Below, in pieces: positions 1 to 12,239 of a stretch of 64,000 nt of DNA (its first letter is position 1; each line of letters opens with the position of its first letter). The stretch is from Enoplolaimus lenunculus. Its lineage: Eukaryota > Nematoda > Enoplea > Enoplida > Thoracostomopsidae. The stretch covers positions 344,402-408,401 of the forward strand of contig JASANG010001561.1 of assembly GCA_030248215.1 (NCBI GenBank), read 5' to 3'. The notes beneath the pieces were generated by a model. The model was not told where the DNA came from. It did not search any database and saw only the letters and a list, made by a program, of their open reading frames with translations. A program made the position numbers and the translations under genes.

Positions 1-1900
1 TTCTCGGATTTGTCGTTTACAAGTATGTTCCGCTGTTATATGTAATTTATTCTTTATTTACTAACAACAGGGAAAACAAATTAAAAATAATAAGATAATG
101 ATTGTAGCAGGATTTGACAATGTATTTGTAATTCTTCAAGCAAAGCAATACCAAGCAGTTTATTTTCCTGAACTCGCCAGTAGAATACCAACTCTTTCCA
201 TATTTGAAAATATATGAAAGTAACATTTTGTAATCTGTAAAAGATCGGGTAATTTTGTACTGAATTTTGACCAAAATACGGAATTGGAGTTAACCAGATT
301 TTAAGTGTTTTAGCTTTGCATATATATATATACATACATGATTAATAGTGTAATCGTTGTTTTCTAGAAATTTGTGAACGAGGCACCAACCACGTTTGAC
401 GTGTCAAATGACCTGTGATTAATAGCAAATCTGCTATACCAAACGCGATACCGACGTGTAGTCTATTTCATTCTGCTGGTAGACTCAGGCTCTGAATTTT
501 ACAACGTCGTCTGTTCTGTCACACAATCTTTGTATCAAACGCATGTGGACTTGTCTTTAGGTTGCAGGTCGATGAGATTTGCAGTGGTTGACAACGAAAT
601 TTCATATTGGTGCTTAAAAGGCGGTGGAAGTAGTGTAATGATCGGACTTATTTCATGCATGTTAGGAACATAATCAGTAGTTCGTGATGCATGTAGACGT
701 GATATCAAGTTTTCGTCCTTAGTCGTTTAGTATGTAATATGTCTTTAATTGTAACTAAGTTCATCCCACAAATACAGAAACATAACCGTCAGTAACGGTG
801 TCATTAAGTTTTTGGTAAGTTATCAATCAATTTTGATATGTTTGGTTGTGTACCACGAAGGAAAATTTCAGAGGCGTAATAAATTCACATAACTGATTTT
901 TTGCAAAATTGAGTTGCAGCTGTTACTGCATTGTCATTTGCATTGTTTTCTTGGAGTTCCCTCGATTTATCAAGAAAAGAATCGTGCAGTCCAATAAACA
1001 ACAAGTTTTTGCCATTGATTTCTATACATTTGTGCATTTTATCTCTCGCATCTCAAAATTGTTTCTATGTTTATTAAATTGTATTGTTATATGTTTGAGC
1101 ATTTCAAACAAATTTAAGAGTAGTTATCTTCTTGCTATGAGTAGGATTGGCAGAAACACTGGTTAGGAACAGAGGTGTACTTCAAGCTGAGGGCTTGTTA
1201 GTCAGGGCGTATGTTTTATTGATTCCGAAGCGATGACTGACCACGAATGTACATATGAACATAATATAGCGGTCGTGTTTGCTTGCTCCACATTTGTACC
1301 ATTTTGCATTCTGCTATTGCAATAACTCGCAGTTTGAAACCCTGTCGCTAACTGCACACAAAATGTCTCTAAATTTTGAAGACATAAGTTGCTTGTGTTT
1401 CAGACATTAATATCATTAAAACAGCTCAGACAAAAAATTCTGAAGGGGCAAATTATAAGGTAGAAGACCTTAGTTATCACTTTCTACAAAAAATTTTCTG
1501 AAGGACAATAGTTATATGGTGGGTCCCTTTACCATTTTATTTTATACAATTTTCTGATGGAGGTAAGCAGGCCTTCCGCTCTCACTAGGATCCGCTAGTG
1601 TCCGCTTTCTCACTAGAGCGCAATAAAAGTAGGCTTAATAAATTTTGGACTATTGTTTAGCCAGGGCTTTGCTTTGAGGCCTAAGCTGTGTTTTAGACTT
1701 GTTTGTGTTTATTATTTACGGTGAGAAACAGGGTGAAACTGGAATTTTATAAAAAACCGGAACCATAATCGCAAACTTAAAAAATATTGGGACCGGAGCC
1801 GGAAAAGAAATACTTTTTACCGAAAATTCATTTTTAACGCTACTATAGGTATGTTTTGTGTACAAATGCTAAAATCAATACTCGTCAGTAGTGTAGTAGG
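1..1900. other. Intergenic, no gene recognised
   Basis: AT-rich sequence with only short chance reading frames on both strands and no splice-consistent chain that I could build. A C/G-rich stretch near 1,735-1,815 contains 'ggaccggagccgga', a motif that recurs in diverged form at many places in the window (for example 19.7, 20.3, 21.9 and 54.2 kb) and probably marks an old transposon remnant. I see no RNA gene here. Confidence 0.5.
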
Positions 1901-3830
1901 ATCATTTGGCACCTCTTCGCGGGTAAAAAAATGGGTGCCCAATCGTAGTCGAGCAGGGTGGGCTACTGTAGTTAAGTAGCCAATCAGATTCGAGCAAGTG
2001 ACAGCTACAGTAACCTTTGACCAATTAGAATTGAGAAAAATTTTGGCGTTTTATTTGTGCTCTGCAATTTGATTGGCTACGGTAACCGCGGCTCCTTTAA
2101 AGTGATTGGACACCCACTTCTGTGCTCATTGGCTCTGATTGGTCAATGAGGACATTAATCATTTTCAAATTTTTGGCGGGAAAAGTTGTACCATGTTTTA
2201 CCTGGTGCCGATGCCGGTGCCACAATAATCCCTGACCGATGAGATTTCAGCAAAGATCTTTAGGCTGTGTTTTTAGTTTTGATTGGCTAATGAAGTACAT
2301 AGTTTATTACGCACCCACTTTTCTGCTCATTGGAACTTTTCAGCTCATACACTGCACCCACATTTGTGCTCATGGGCTTTGATTGGTCAATTAGGGCATT
2401 AAGCATTTTCAAATTTTAGGCGGGAAAAGTTGTACCATCTTTCACCTGGTGCCGGTGCTACAGTAATCTCTGACCATTGAGATTTCAGCGAAGTTGCTTA
2501 GGTTGTTTTTAGTTTTGATTGGCTAATGAGGTACATTGTTGCGCACCCACTTTTCTGCTCATTTTCTAGCTCATATAGTGCACCCACTTTTCTGCTCATT
2601 TTTGAATCTTAGACTTTATTATTTCATTACTGCACCCAGTTTTTTGTTCATGCAATGTACTTGCACTTCTGGACAGTCTGATACATGAACACTTTGCTCA
2701 TGAACTCGTTTTTCTGTTAATGGATACTCTACGGCTCATGCACTGCACCTACTTTTCTGCTCATCTGGCGTACTTTACTTTTCCAAACATACTGATTCAT
2801 GGACATTTTGCTCATGAACATGTTTTCCATGGATATTCTGTGGCACATGCACTGCACTAAATACTCCACTCGTTTTGTACTTTATAACCATCTTAAACTA
2901 CAGCAACCTAATACTGCATCCACTTTTCTGCTTATTTAATGCACTTACTTTTCCAAACACTCCTACTCATGAACATTTTCTTTCATGAACTCGTTTTTCT
3001 GTTCATGTATACTCTCCAATGCATGGATACTTATGGAGCATCCACGTCATAACGCTTGCGCAGATGGGAAAAAATGTCCAGTTTACCCCTACAAAGAGAG
3101 TACGTTTTACAATTGTAGCTAGAGTGTCTGGCCATAAATAATGGTGTGCTTAGATAGTGGTATTTGTCCGCAGTCTGTCGTAAGGGACTCGGACAAAACA
3201 CATGGTGTTTTTTGGGCTGTATGGACATTTTAAGGTATGTGCAGTAATGCAGGTATTGTTATAGCATTTTATTTGAAATGTGTGAAGTTTGCGTATATAC
3301 ACGCACACAGTTTTGTTTAAATAGTCCCTTCGGAGGGACTCAGTAAATTTGTACACTGTGCATATGGCATAGGGTCAAAAACATGTTATTGCCGTAAGGT
3401 TAAGACAAATATAAGCTTCCAAACTGGCTATGTTTGTTGTCGGTACTCTGTAAGGATAAGTTATTCGCGTAAGACCTACTGTCTTAGCCCACTATGTTCA
3501 CACAACGTTGATCCTCGGAGGGACAGGACAATTTTTTACTTTTTCGCGAGCGTTATAACGGGGATGTTCCATTATTTGTCATGAAATGCACCCAGTTTTC
3601 TGCTCTTTTTGTTCTTTTTAGGTATTAAGCTGCAGTATTCCTTTACTGCACCTACTTTTTTGCTCATTGGTACTATCCAGCTCATACACTACACCAACTT
3701 TTCTGCTCATTCAGTGTACTTAGTTTTCTGGAACACTTATCTTCATGCGCACTTTCCCATGAGCTGCACCCACTTTTCTACTCATGCACTTGTCATGATA
3801 ACTGACAGTTCTACTAGGTGCTTGAAATTG
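1900..3830. repeat. Degenerate repeat field with two ~245-bp tandem copies
   Basis: A short phrase close to 'cacccacttttctgctcat' recurs more than ten times in degenerate form between about 2,100 and 3,790. Two longer units (about 2,100-2,345 and 2,345-2,585) share the same order of segments: 'gattggtcaat', 'ggcgggaaaagttgtacca', 'cctggtgcc', 'gagatttcagc', 'agttttgattggctaatga', then the hexamer-rich phrase. The field repeats CCAAT-like words on both strands. It has no open frame of note, and diverges towards 3.8 kb, as expected of an old expanded satellite or tandem MITE array. Confidence 0.6.
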
Positions 3831-3834
3831 TAAG

Positions 3835-5656
3835 AACAGGAAAAAAATATTTTCTAATGTATAATTGGAGCTTTACTAAAATAAAGTGGTTGACAAGTAT
3901 TGTGTTTATATGTTCAGAATTGGTGAAAGCTTATCCAAATTCATGTAGAACATTATTTACTTTGCCGTCATCCAATTGTTAAAACATGTAAAACCACAGT
4001 TCTATAATTACTAAAAATATTCACGCAGTTTACAAACAACGACCAGCTCATCCTGTTCATTTTCTCGGTCTTTCTATTCATACAGTACTAATCTAAATAA
4101 TACCGTAACACTAACACGGAATTGTTCAGGAACAGAAATAAAGATTTGTCAGAGGTTCGCATTAACCTTTGCCCAACCTTAAGGACTTTGCTTTATTTTT
4201 CTGTTTCATTCAGTTTGCGGCAGGTATAAAAGGAGACAGACTTTTACTCACTCTTAAATGTTCTCTTATGTTTGGGTTAAAATATGTTTGAGTTGCAGTT
4301 GATTAAAATAGTGTTACAGCATAGGGCCCAAACTGTTAACAACCTTTACAAATGCTGATCTAATAAATTATTGATCATTGTAGAGATTGTTATTTAGCTG
4401 TATGATGGTGCTGTTTCTCGAAAGACATCCGTTATAAATGTGTGGTATTGTAAACAAAGTTCTAGAAACGTAATATATTGCTCCAGTAATGACTGAGCAA
4501 AAGACTTGCCAATTTCTATACTTTGACAAATATTATTAACAATTAAAACCATTGTCCGTTGAGGTTCGATAAGATTTTGCAGTTCATCTTCTTCGGCCGA
4601 TTTTCCATCAATAAATTCGTCAAATTCATATCATCGCACAAGATATCCTTTTACTTGCTTTTGCGGCAATTCGATATCGGCAGCAAAAAACTTTAGTTTC
4701 CATAATTATAGTAAATCTGAAAATATTTAATATTTTTTGCATTGAATAACGAAGATAACAACAAAGCTTACGGCGCGGTTTCGGTACCAGCACATGGTTG
4801 TACGAAATATATTTGACACTTTTTAAATTTTCACTACGTTTTCAAAGTTTTTCAAATGATCTTAAATATATTTAATTTTACGTAATTCTATCGTAAACCA
4901 TATAGAATTTCCCAAGTTAAAGTTACTTTAAGGCGTACTTCTTAATTACTCACTAAAACTGAATTAGTTAGCCGTCAGATACTAGTTTTATACATTTTCC
5001 TTAACACATATGTGCCTAAACACAGTTTAAAAATAGATTTGCACCACCAAATGATTGAAATAAAGGCCAAAGCTTTTGTTCCGTCTTCTAAACTTTTTAC
5101 TTAACTAGGGACTGATCAGATATCAGGTACAAATCGAATTTACGTAGCTAGGGCAAGTACAAGCACTTATACTTGAAATCCGTAGGATCTCGGCTCTGAA
5201 ATTTTTTAAAACGGTCTTAATTTTGCAGATACATATTAGAGCACAAAAAAGGCCTTTCGCACACTTTTTACCTGTAACGATAGTATAAAATTCTGGTGTA
5301 CATTGAAATTTTTATTTCGGCTTTACGAAATCCAGTCAAAATTCAACATCTTATACCAAGTTATCTCGCAATTTATGTTATTGATAGCCTAGCCCACTAA
5401 CTCTGTTTTGTTGAGAGGATTGTACTGATTCCAAATTCGATTGAAAAATGTTTTGGCGTTAATGAGATGTGATGCCGTTTATTCCAATATAAAATGCAAA
5501 ACGACACTTTAGTAAAACTTACATTTCAATCTGTACTTTATGTGTCGTAGGGATTATACCGTGCAAAGTGTATATACTTTTTAAAGTACTGCGCGCGTTT
5601 TTAATGGTTGCACTTGCTGTCGAAACTAAGTTTGGAAAAGTCTCCAATGAACGTTG
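3835..5656. other. Intergenic, no gene recognised
   Basis: AT-rich DNA up to the target duplication of the P-like transposon. No long frame, tRNA-like fold or tandem repeat was found on either strand. Confidence 0.5.
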
Positions 5657-5663
5657 GTTCTAC

Positions 5664-5770
5664 CAAGAGTGCATGATGCCCTTTAACAAGAGTATGCAAC
5701 TGGCACATTCTGTGTAGAAAAGAATGTACCAGGACGCGTTGTGTTTTTGGCCTACCCCCTCAATCAGGGG
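5664..5770 (+). repeat. Left terminal inverted repeat of the P-like element
   Basis: It matches the reverse complement of 12,048-12,161 nearly base for base through the first ~40 bp and then with scattered changes. It ends in a hairpin made of a run of C, the loop TCAATCA, and a run of G. It abuts the GTTCTAC duplication at 5,657-5,663. Confidence 0.9.
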
Positions 5771-6176
5771 GTGGTCTGTATGCAGTTTTATAAACGTTGT
5801 AAAACTATTGTGTTAATATTGTCATACAAGCAGCGAACCTGGATGTTAGGAGCAAATTGTAGATTTTTGTGGAAGGTTTGTCAGCGTCACGGCATGACTT
5901 TAATTGTAGTTTTGCGGCTCTCGTGCAAAAGTTAGTTACCAGGATCTCCTGATTTTTCAAATTAAAGCGTTGAAAATAAAGCCTTATTAACATTGGAGAT
6001 TATACATTAAATTACAAAGTTCAATTTTATATTTAGTTCCAAAAAATTTGATTAAATTTTTACGCTGCGTAATTTGTATGACAAGTTTTATAGTTTTGGG
6101 TTAGTTTTTAAGGTTTGAATAAAACTTTTACATAACGGTACGCAGTATATTATATGGTACTTGTAGTTTTAACACT

Positions 6177-9100
6177 ATGGATAATGATTTATCACAAAAT
6201 ACTGTCGGAACACAATCTTCTAAGGTTTCTAGCGCAACACTTATCGATCGTTTGCATGATAATTTGGCTCTCAAAGAGTGTAATTTTAATTTGTTGGATT
6301 CAATTGTTGCCAGATACGCAACCGTGGCTACTTCGGTACCCCATACTTCTGTCCAAGATGACTCATTGTGGAAATTGATTAATTTTACAAAAATAGATTG
6401 TATCACTGCTAACATACCAGTGCACTCGAGAACACTAATGATATCGTATGACTACAAATACAAGCTAATAGCGTTGGGTTCTGTGAAATGTTCGGGTACA
6501 ATTTGTACAGAGTTGTACGATCCGGAAGTATCTTCACTCATAAATCGTTGCTTTATACGCTTGGACTGTTACTGTATTGGGGTGTCGCAGTTAGATATGC
6601 AACATTTATCTAATCGTATAGCATATACGCAGAATCGATTAGCTTGGGACCCAAATTTTCAATGTTATCGGTCATTGAGTTGTGTCAAATTAACTAGTAA
6701 ACATGGGTTCTGCCGAGTTTGTAAATTTCGTTGGACCACTCTTCGGAAAACTGCTGAATGTCAAGAACTTTCGTTGGTTGAAATAAAACGCAAGCGAACC
6801 CGGTCCACTTCAAATTTTCCAAAGTTGTTGTTAACTCCAGATAGGTAAATTTTGCGTTTGTATGAAACGTTTGCACCCATAGTGTTATGGGTACGAAAAA
6901 TTTTGGAATAATTCTGCGATTGCAGTAAAATCGAGATTGTATTAACCTAAGCATAGTTTATACCCAAGTTGTTTAAAAATATTTAGCTGTCTCAAATGTA
7001 GTTTAGTAGCTGGTTTTTGAGACCTTAATAAACAAATTTAACTCATTAAGTTGTTTTAGCAAACGTCGTCGATTGAATAATGCGCGGCAACGTGCAAAAC
7101 GTAGCCGGCAGCAGACTGCGGTTACCGTTCCGTGCATGAATACGTATTCAATGCAGAGCGATGCATTTATTGAAGCGGTTTCGGAAATTACATTATCATG
7201 TCATCAAGAATTGACTCAATTTATTGATTCACACCAAAAATCGTGTGGTCAATATTTTACACGGGATTTACGCGACGCGTGGGAAGCCGATTTAAAGTTC
7301 AACTCAACACGTGAAAACCCGCGCGGGCACAGATGGTCTCTTGCAACCATTCGTATATGTCTTGGTATTCTTTCGCGAAGTCCGTCTTGATATCGTTTTC
7401 TCAGAGATCTTAAATTATTCAAACTTCCATGTTTTCGGCAGCTCAAGTATTATAGTCAGCGATTGTATTGTTCCGGTGATATTTGTTCGGACGATGCTTT
7501 GGCAGAATATGCCAGAACATATTCTGACAAGCGTGTTTTTAACGAAGAGGCTGGGTCTTCACAAGGATACGGTCAAGGTTTGAAAAGTGTTTGAGGATCT
7601 GTGTTGTTAACATAGCATTAATAACATGTTCCAAATAATTCCGTGCAACTATTGTAGAATTAATGTATTTTATTTAAGTTGTGTTGTGTTCAAGTTTTCG
7701 AAATTTCATAAGTTTTGTTCGCTTCAACAGAGGTTAAAATGTTGATTGGCTTCTAAGTATGTTTATTTGAGGTTAAGTTACGCAACATGTAACGGTCTAG
7801 CATAATTTAAAGCAGGGTTGTTGTTATTATATAAATGATAACGCCGGCAAGGTCTTCTTTTTAAACCCAATTTATGTTTGCTAAAAAGTAAGACAATTGT
7901 AAGTAAATTGCTTTAAAGCCGAAACTCGGGACCGAAACTGTTAGGTACAGATGTTGTTCTCAGCTGCTAAGAATCTTTTGTAGGCGTATTGATGATCGAT
8001 GAAGTAAAGGTTATTGGCAAGCTGTATTGGAACTCACGAACTAGTCAGTTTGTTGGCCTTGCGTCAAACGAGGAAGATTATTGGTCTTTGTGTGATGTAT
8101 ACAAAAAAACATGACAAGAGCTCGTCTATTGCCCATTTTTGTCTTCAAACTATGTGGCGCGATGTGCATACTGCTTTCGATGTTATAGGTCCTTTCTGGA
8201 AAACGAACTCTCCAGTTGACGCGCCTACAGTTTTAAGTGCAATGTAATGCTATTTTAAATTTCATCAATATGATTTTCACACTGTTGCAGTTGTTATGGA
8301 TGGAGCGACTTGCAATATGAAAATGCTTAAAAGTTTGTTAGCTTTAAACAATGATAGCATGCGAGTTGGAAATTCGGGCGATTTATTGCGCGATTTTCGG
8401 GTTTCTTGTAGTTTTCCTAATCCGATGGACGAAACGAAGCAAATTTTTGTAATTATTTGTCCGTCGCATGGTCTCAAAAATCTCATTAATGCGTTGTACA
8501 GTTCTCATTGCAGCAGAGTTCTGCACTTTATGTACAAAAACGTGCGGTTTGGCTGGGAAGCTATTGAATGTTTGTGGGAGCGGGAGCTAAATAGATCAGC
8601 TAACAATCTGCTGCGTAAAGTTCCAGAGCTTGAAAAATCACACATAATTCGAGATTCGTGGACTAAACTTAACATGAAGCCAGCAAAAGTTCTCATTAAG
8701 TGCGAGCTATTAGCAGAGCTTACTGAATTTGTTGAATCCTAGCTTCAGGAGACGAAAAATTGCAACACGCGGCGACATTAGAATTTCTAAAAGCTTTGAA
8801 TTCAATGCATCAGTTGGGATTTTTGTCTAGAGATAAGATTACCAGCATGGAGTCACAAGCAGTGTCAAATATAGTAGAAGGGTTTGAATATTTTGCAAAC
8901 TGGTACAATTGGTTGCGGCTTAACTGTAACGATTTTAAACCAAACTCTGCAGCGGAAAGGCGATTTATTTCTTATCAAACATTTGAGATTATGCGGATTT
9001 CGGTATTTGGGTTTTTAGGAGTTGTTGAACATCTTTTATCCCAATATCCGAACAAATTTATTGCTCCGCTACAGTTGAACAACTCAGCAATTGAGTCTGT

Positions 9101-9266
9101 GTTCTCTCAATTAAGATATAGTGCTGGTAACAAGCTTACGAGCGCGAATTACCCTCAAATAATCCGCGCTCTGTCAACGCAACGCAATACTGACCCGGAT
9201 AAATTAATTGGTTCACAACACCAAAATTTTTGGTGGGTTTTCAGCTTAATATTAAATAATGTCTGA
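6177..9266 (+). pseudogene. P-element/THAP9-like transposase, spliced, with a stop and frameshifts
   Basis: Likely exons are 6,177-6,844, 7,060-7,577, 7,984 to about 8,240 and 8,291-9,266. The first two introns (6,845-7,059 and 7,578-7,983) keep frame with good GT/AG sites; a third short intron (~47 nt) ends at 8,290. A basic stretch starts exon 2 (SKRRRLNNARQRAKRS). Family landmarks follow in order: HRWSLATIRICLGILSRSPS with YRFLRDL; the first catalytic Asp in GVLMIDEVKV; the second in VMDGATCNMKML; the insertion-domain phrase SHIIRDSWTKLNMKPAKVL; and the terminal LNNSAIESVFSQLRYSAGNK, equivalent to the P-element C-terminal acidic motif. An in-frame TGA lies at 7,388 where Leu is expected. 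The frame shifts in an A-run near 8,105 and again near 8,742. No convincing THAP zinc finger was found, although Cys pairs occur in exon 1 (residues about 169-190). This copy is probably not functional. Confidence 0.85.
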
Positions 9267-10798
9267 GTGTAAAGGAATTAAACTTAACAAAGTATCAAAA
9301 GGCAAAAACTGTGAGAGTTATAGAATATCGAAAAACTATTCAAGAAAATTGCCTAATGTTTTGAATAGCATAACGGATCTTTCGAAGTGGATTCAAAATG
9401 GAAAGGTTTGAGTTTGCAAATTTTTTCGTGACCAAATAAGATGCATTGTTTTTCAAAACAGATATTTTAACATGATTGTATACAATATTTTTAACAGTTC
9501 ATGCTGTGTTGGGATATACCGAAAAAGTCATATTGCCTTTAACATTTTTACGATAAATCCACCAAATGAGAGCTGCCGCAAGCATATCATGTTGGCTTAT
9601 CAGGGTTTAAACGAGTCGTGCAAATACTGAAATCTCTAAACGAAGACGGACCAGGAACCGATCGCACACTGACTATCCGAAGACAAATATTCGGCTACAC
9701 TCTGCATGTTATATTATGTATGGTGTATTTTATGAGTGTCAGTGTTTCAGATCATGCTCGTTGGTCAGCGCGATATTATCGAATGTGGTAGTCGAACTAA
9801 AAAAACCGAATGGTTCCATTATTATATTGATTCCAACATGGAGGAAATTGGTGAGAACGATGCAGATTATCGTGCCAAAGCTGCTAATATATTCTGGTTC
9901 TAACACGGTATCTTTTAGGTTAGAGCCAACGGTGAACAAATTAATTCAAAGACGCAGCAAGAGCAAAGTAAAAAACTTCCACCGATAGAGACTATACTGA
10001 CGCGTAAAAAACAGTGACTTATGTAATATGTTTTTAATGTGTATATTTGCGCAATAAAATTGAATACAAGTTTATCTGTTGTTGAATGTCGTTATGCAAA
10101 CAAGCAACTTAGCCAATTTACAAAGGAACGTACACAAACGATTGAAAAAACGTAGCCTCGATAGCTACAGGGTGCAAAAACGTCCAAGCGCCTCATTTTA
10201 GTTTTCTTGCAAGCGAGCGTAACGAGTGATAAAATTTTTTAAACCTACAAAAAGGGTTATTTTTAAGCTTGTTAAACATTGAATTATTTTATCTCTATCC
10301 ACAAATTTCAATGTTGGATGTTAAATACAGTTATTGAATGCTTTTGTAGCAATTTGGTGCACACACTGCGGTAACTCAGTAGATATGTGCAGTTTACCAA
10401 AAATACAAAATCGAATGAGCCTAACCTATACAAATTAGGACGCGAACGAATATCCGATTCCGGCGAAAACCAACATCCAGCTGTTGTATTCCACATTCTT
10501 GAATGTTAAGTATTGAAAAGTATCACGTGACTCTGTATGAAACAATCATTTTGGATGAATGAGCGCACTTGCATCTACGAAAAAACTCTTCCTTGCAAGT
10601 ATTAACAAACTACCTCGAATAACTTTAAATTTTGTCCCATTAAGCACATTTGTATTTGGCTCCAGCATTTACCAGTGACATGTATTACATTATCAGACTC
10701 CGACAAAGCCAATATTGGTATCAAGTAGCAGACTGGTACAAATAGTTTTCAATATCTCAAGGCAAACAATTCACTAGTTTTATATTAGTATTTGTAGA
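9267..10798 (+). other. Tail of transposase region and spacer inside the P-like element
   Basis: In another frame, 9,259-9,406 stays open and ends at a plausible donor (AAG before GTTTGA), so it may be a frameshifted continuation of the transposase. Short open pieces near 9,610-9,780 and 9,925-10,017 may be further terminal exons, the last ending in ILTRKKQ and a stop. An AATAAA at 10,053-10,058 would suit the transposase transcript. From 10,080 to 10,798 I recognise nothing. Confidence 0.35.
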
Positions 10799-11678
10799 AT
10801 GCCTTATTTAACTGCTAAAGCTTGCTTTACCAAAGTAGAATACTTCGAACATCACATTACCTATGAAATAGTGCTGCAAAACCTTAAAGCTGAACGAATA
10901 TTTGAATACTCGGAAGAATATTCCAGCTTTTTGCAATCTATCGACAATGTTGGTGTTTTAAAAAATATTTATGACTATCTTCTGCAACGTTTCATCGATA
11001 TATATCTGGACATTGCGCAAAATGTTTCAGTTGACAAGTATTTGCAATTTCACCGTCAATATTTTATGATTGAACTCGGAAAATTTTGTGCACAACCGCC
11101 AGCAGAGTTTACTCGTTTTAATCTGCAAACCGAAGAAAATTTCGAAATTACTTGGGCGTCAATTTTTAATAAGCGTGCTTGCTCAAAATTATCATAATCC
11201 ACCTGCTTCAAATGAAAGCGAAGCTAGTCTACTTTTAGTTGGTGGTGGAACTTTATTCCTGGTTGGTAAAAAATTGGCTCGCATGCACAGACAAAATCGC
11301 AGTATTAAGCTGCGTAGTTGCTTGAAAATGCATACTCTTGTTAAAATGAGCCCGAACGAAAAGCAACAACTTTTCAAAGACATTAATGGTATTCGGTTAT
11401 ATAGAAACATAACTTATCTCTGTATCCCAAAAATAAAATACGTACCGTTCTTGATTCAAGTCAACAGGTGTGTAGTTTACTCAGCGAATTTAGAGATGTT
11501 TGCAAATTGTGGTGATAAATTAATAGAGGAAACATGGAACAATTTAAACAAATGCAACAACACTCTTAAACATTTGTTTACAAATATTTTATCGGGTAGT
11601 GGTGGTACACGATTTGAAGACGATGACATTGATTATTTTTTTTCAGAATGGATTAAAAAATTGTTAACTGCCGCGTAG
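10799..11678 (+). CDS. Second ORF of the P-like element, unknown protein (one frame change)
   Basis: Two overlapping frames make one likely protein. The first (10,799-11,197) starts MPYLTAKACFTKVEYFEHHI and gives 132 residues. The second is open to 11,678 and takes over around 11,165-11,200, near LAQNYHNPPASNESE. It continues through LLVGGGTLFLVGKKLARMHR and ends in an acidic phrase (RFEDDDIDYFFSEWIKKLL). I found no intron that joins the frames in phase, so a single indel is the simplest reading. The predicted product, about 290 residues, is mostly alpha-helical in character, with no transmembrane segment or zinc motif I recognise. Codon and base use match the transposase. It lies on the same strand, downstream of the transposase poly(A) signal and before the right TIR. 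That suggests an accessory or cargo protein of the element rather than a host exon. I do not recognise the family. Confidence 0.5.
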
Positions 11679-12047
11679 AAGAGTTAACAGGAGGAACACG
11701 AATAACTGATTATGAATATGAGTGCATAATTATGAATCATAACATTTGAATGTGCGAGTAAGGTTAAACAAAATCTATTATTCAATTTTCAAAGTTTACT
11801 TACAGATTTTATAACGAAATAGAGTTCAAAATTAAATTTTAATTCAAGCGAATATAAACTACTGTTTCTCGAGAAACTTTTAATTTTTCAGTCTCCCTTT
11901 TGTAAACGTTCATCTCATTATAACAATGATGCCAACAAACGCGCACTTATTTACGCATACAAACATCTTTAGTGTGATATAGTTGACCCCCCCTTAAACG
12001 AGGGGGGTAGGTGTGCTGATGCATTCTATGTGAACCTCTTGCTTAAA

Positions 12048-12161
12048 CCCCCCTTGATTGAGGGGGAGTATGCCAAAAACGCAACGCTTTCTGGGTACAT
12101 TGTTTTCTACACAGAATGTACCCAGTTGCATACTCTTGTTAAAGGGCATCATGCACTCTTG
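12048..12161 (-). repeat. Right terminal inverted repeat of the P-like element
   Basis: The outermost bases read GGGCATCATGCACTCTTG and are followed by the second copy of GTTCTAC (12,162-12,168). A C-run/G-run hairpin with loop TTGATTGA lies at the inner edge and a second hairpin of the same kind at about 11,988-12,008. Confidence 0.9.
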
Positions 12162-12239
12162 GTTCTACTCATTAACTACTGAACACAAACAACAGAATTC
12201 TATATGGTAGCTTTACGTTAAGTACAAGGACCCTAAAAT

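Larger units (their letters stand above)
5664..12161 (+). mobile_element. P-superfamily DNA transposon, ~6.5 kb, full length but damaged
   Basis: Both ends carry matching inverted termini beginning CAAGAGTGCATGATGCCC. The inverted repeats extend over about 107-114 bp (5,664-5,770 and 12,048-12,161) with a few mismatches. The element is bounded by a direct repeat GTTCTAC (5,657-5,663 and 12,162-12,168), read as the target duplication. An 8-bp reading, GGTTCTAC, is also possible because one G is shared. P elements normally give 8 bp. Inside, on the plus strand, lie a spliced transposase (about 6,177-9,266, perhaps to ~10,016) and a second ORF (10,799-11,678). C-run/G-run hairpins sit just inside each TIR (near 5,754-5,770, 11,988-12,008 and 12,048-12,066). 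The transposase reading frame is interrupted, so this copy is probably inactive. A 328-bp non-autonomous relative lies at 59,059-59,386. Confidence 0.9.

Noticed and set aside
11188-11231. Short intron joining the two frames of the element's second ORF
   Set aside because: The available GT and AG pairs leave the wrong phase; a single indel is simpler.
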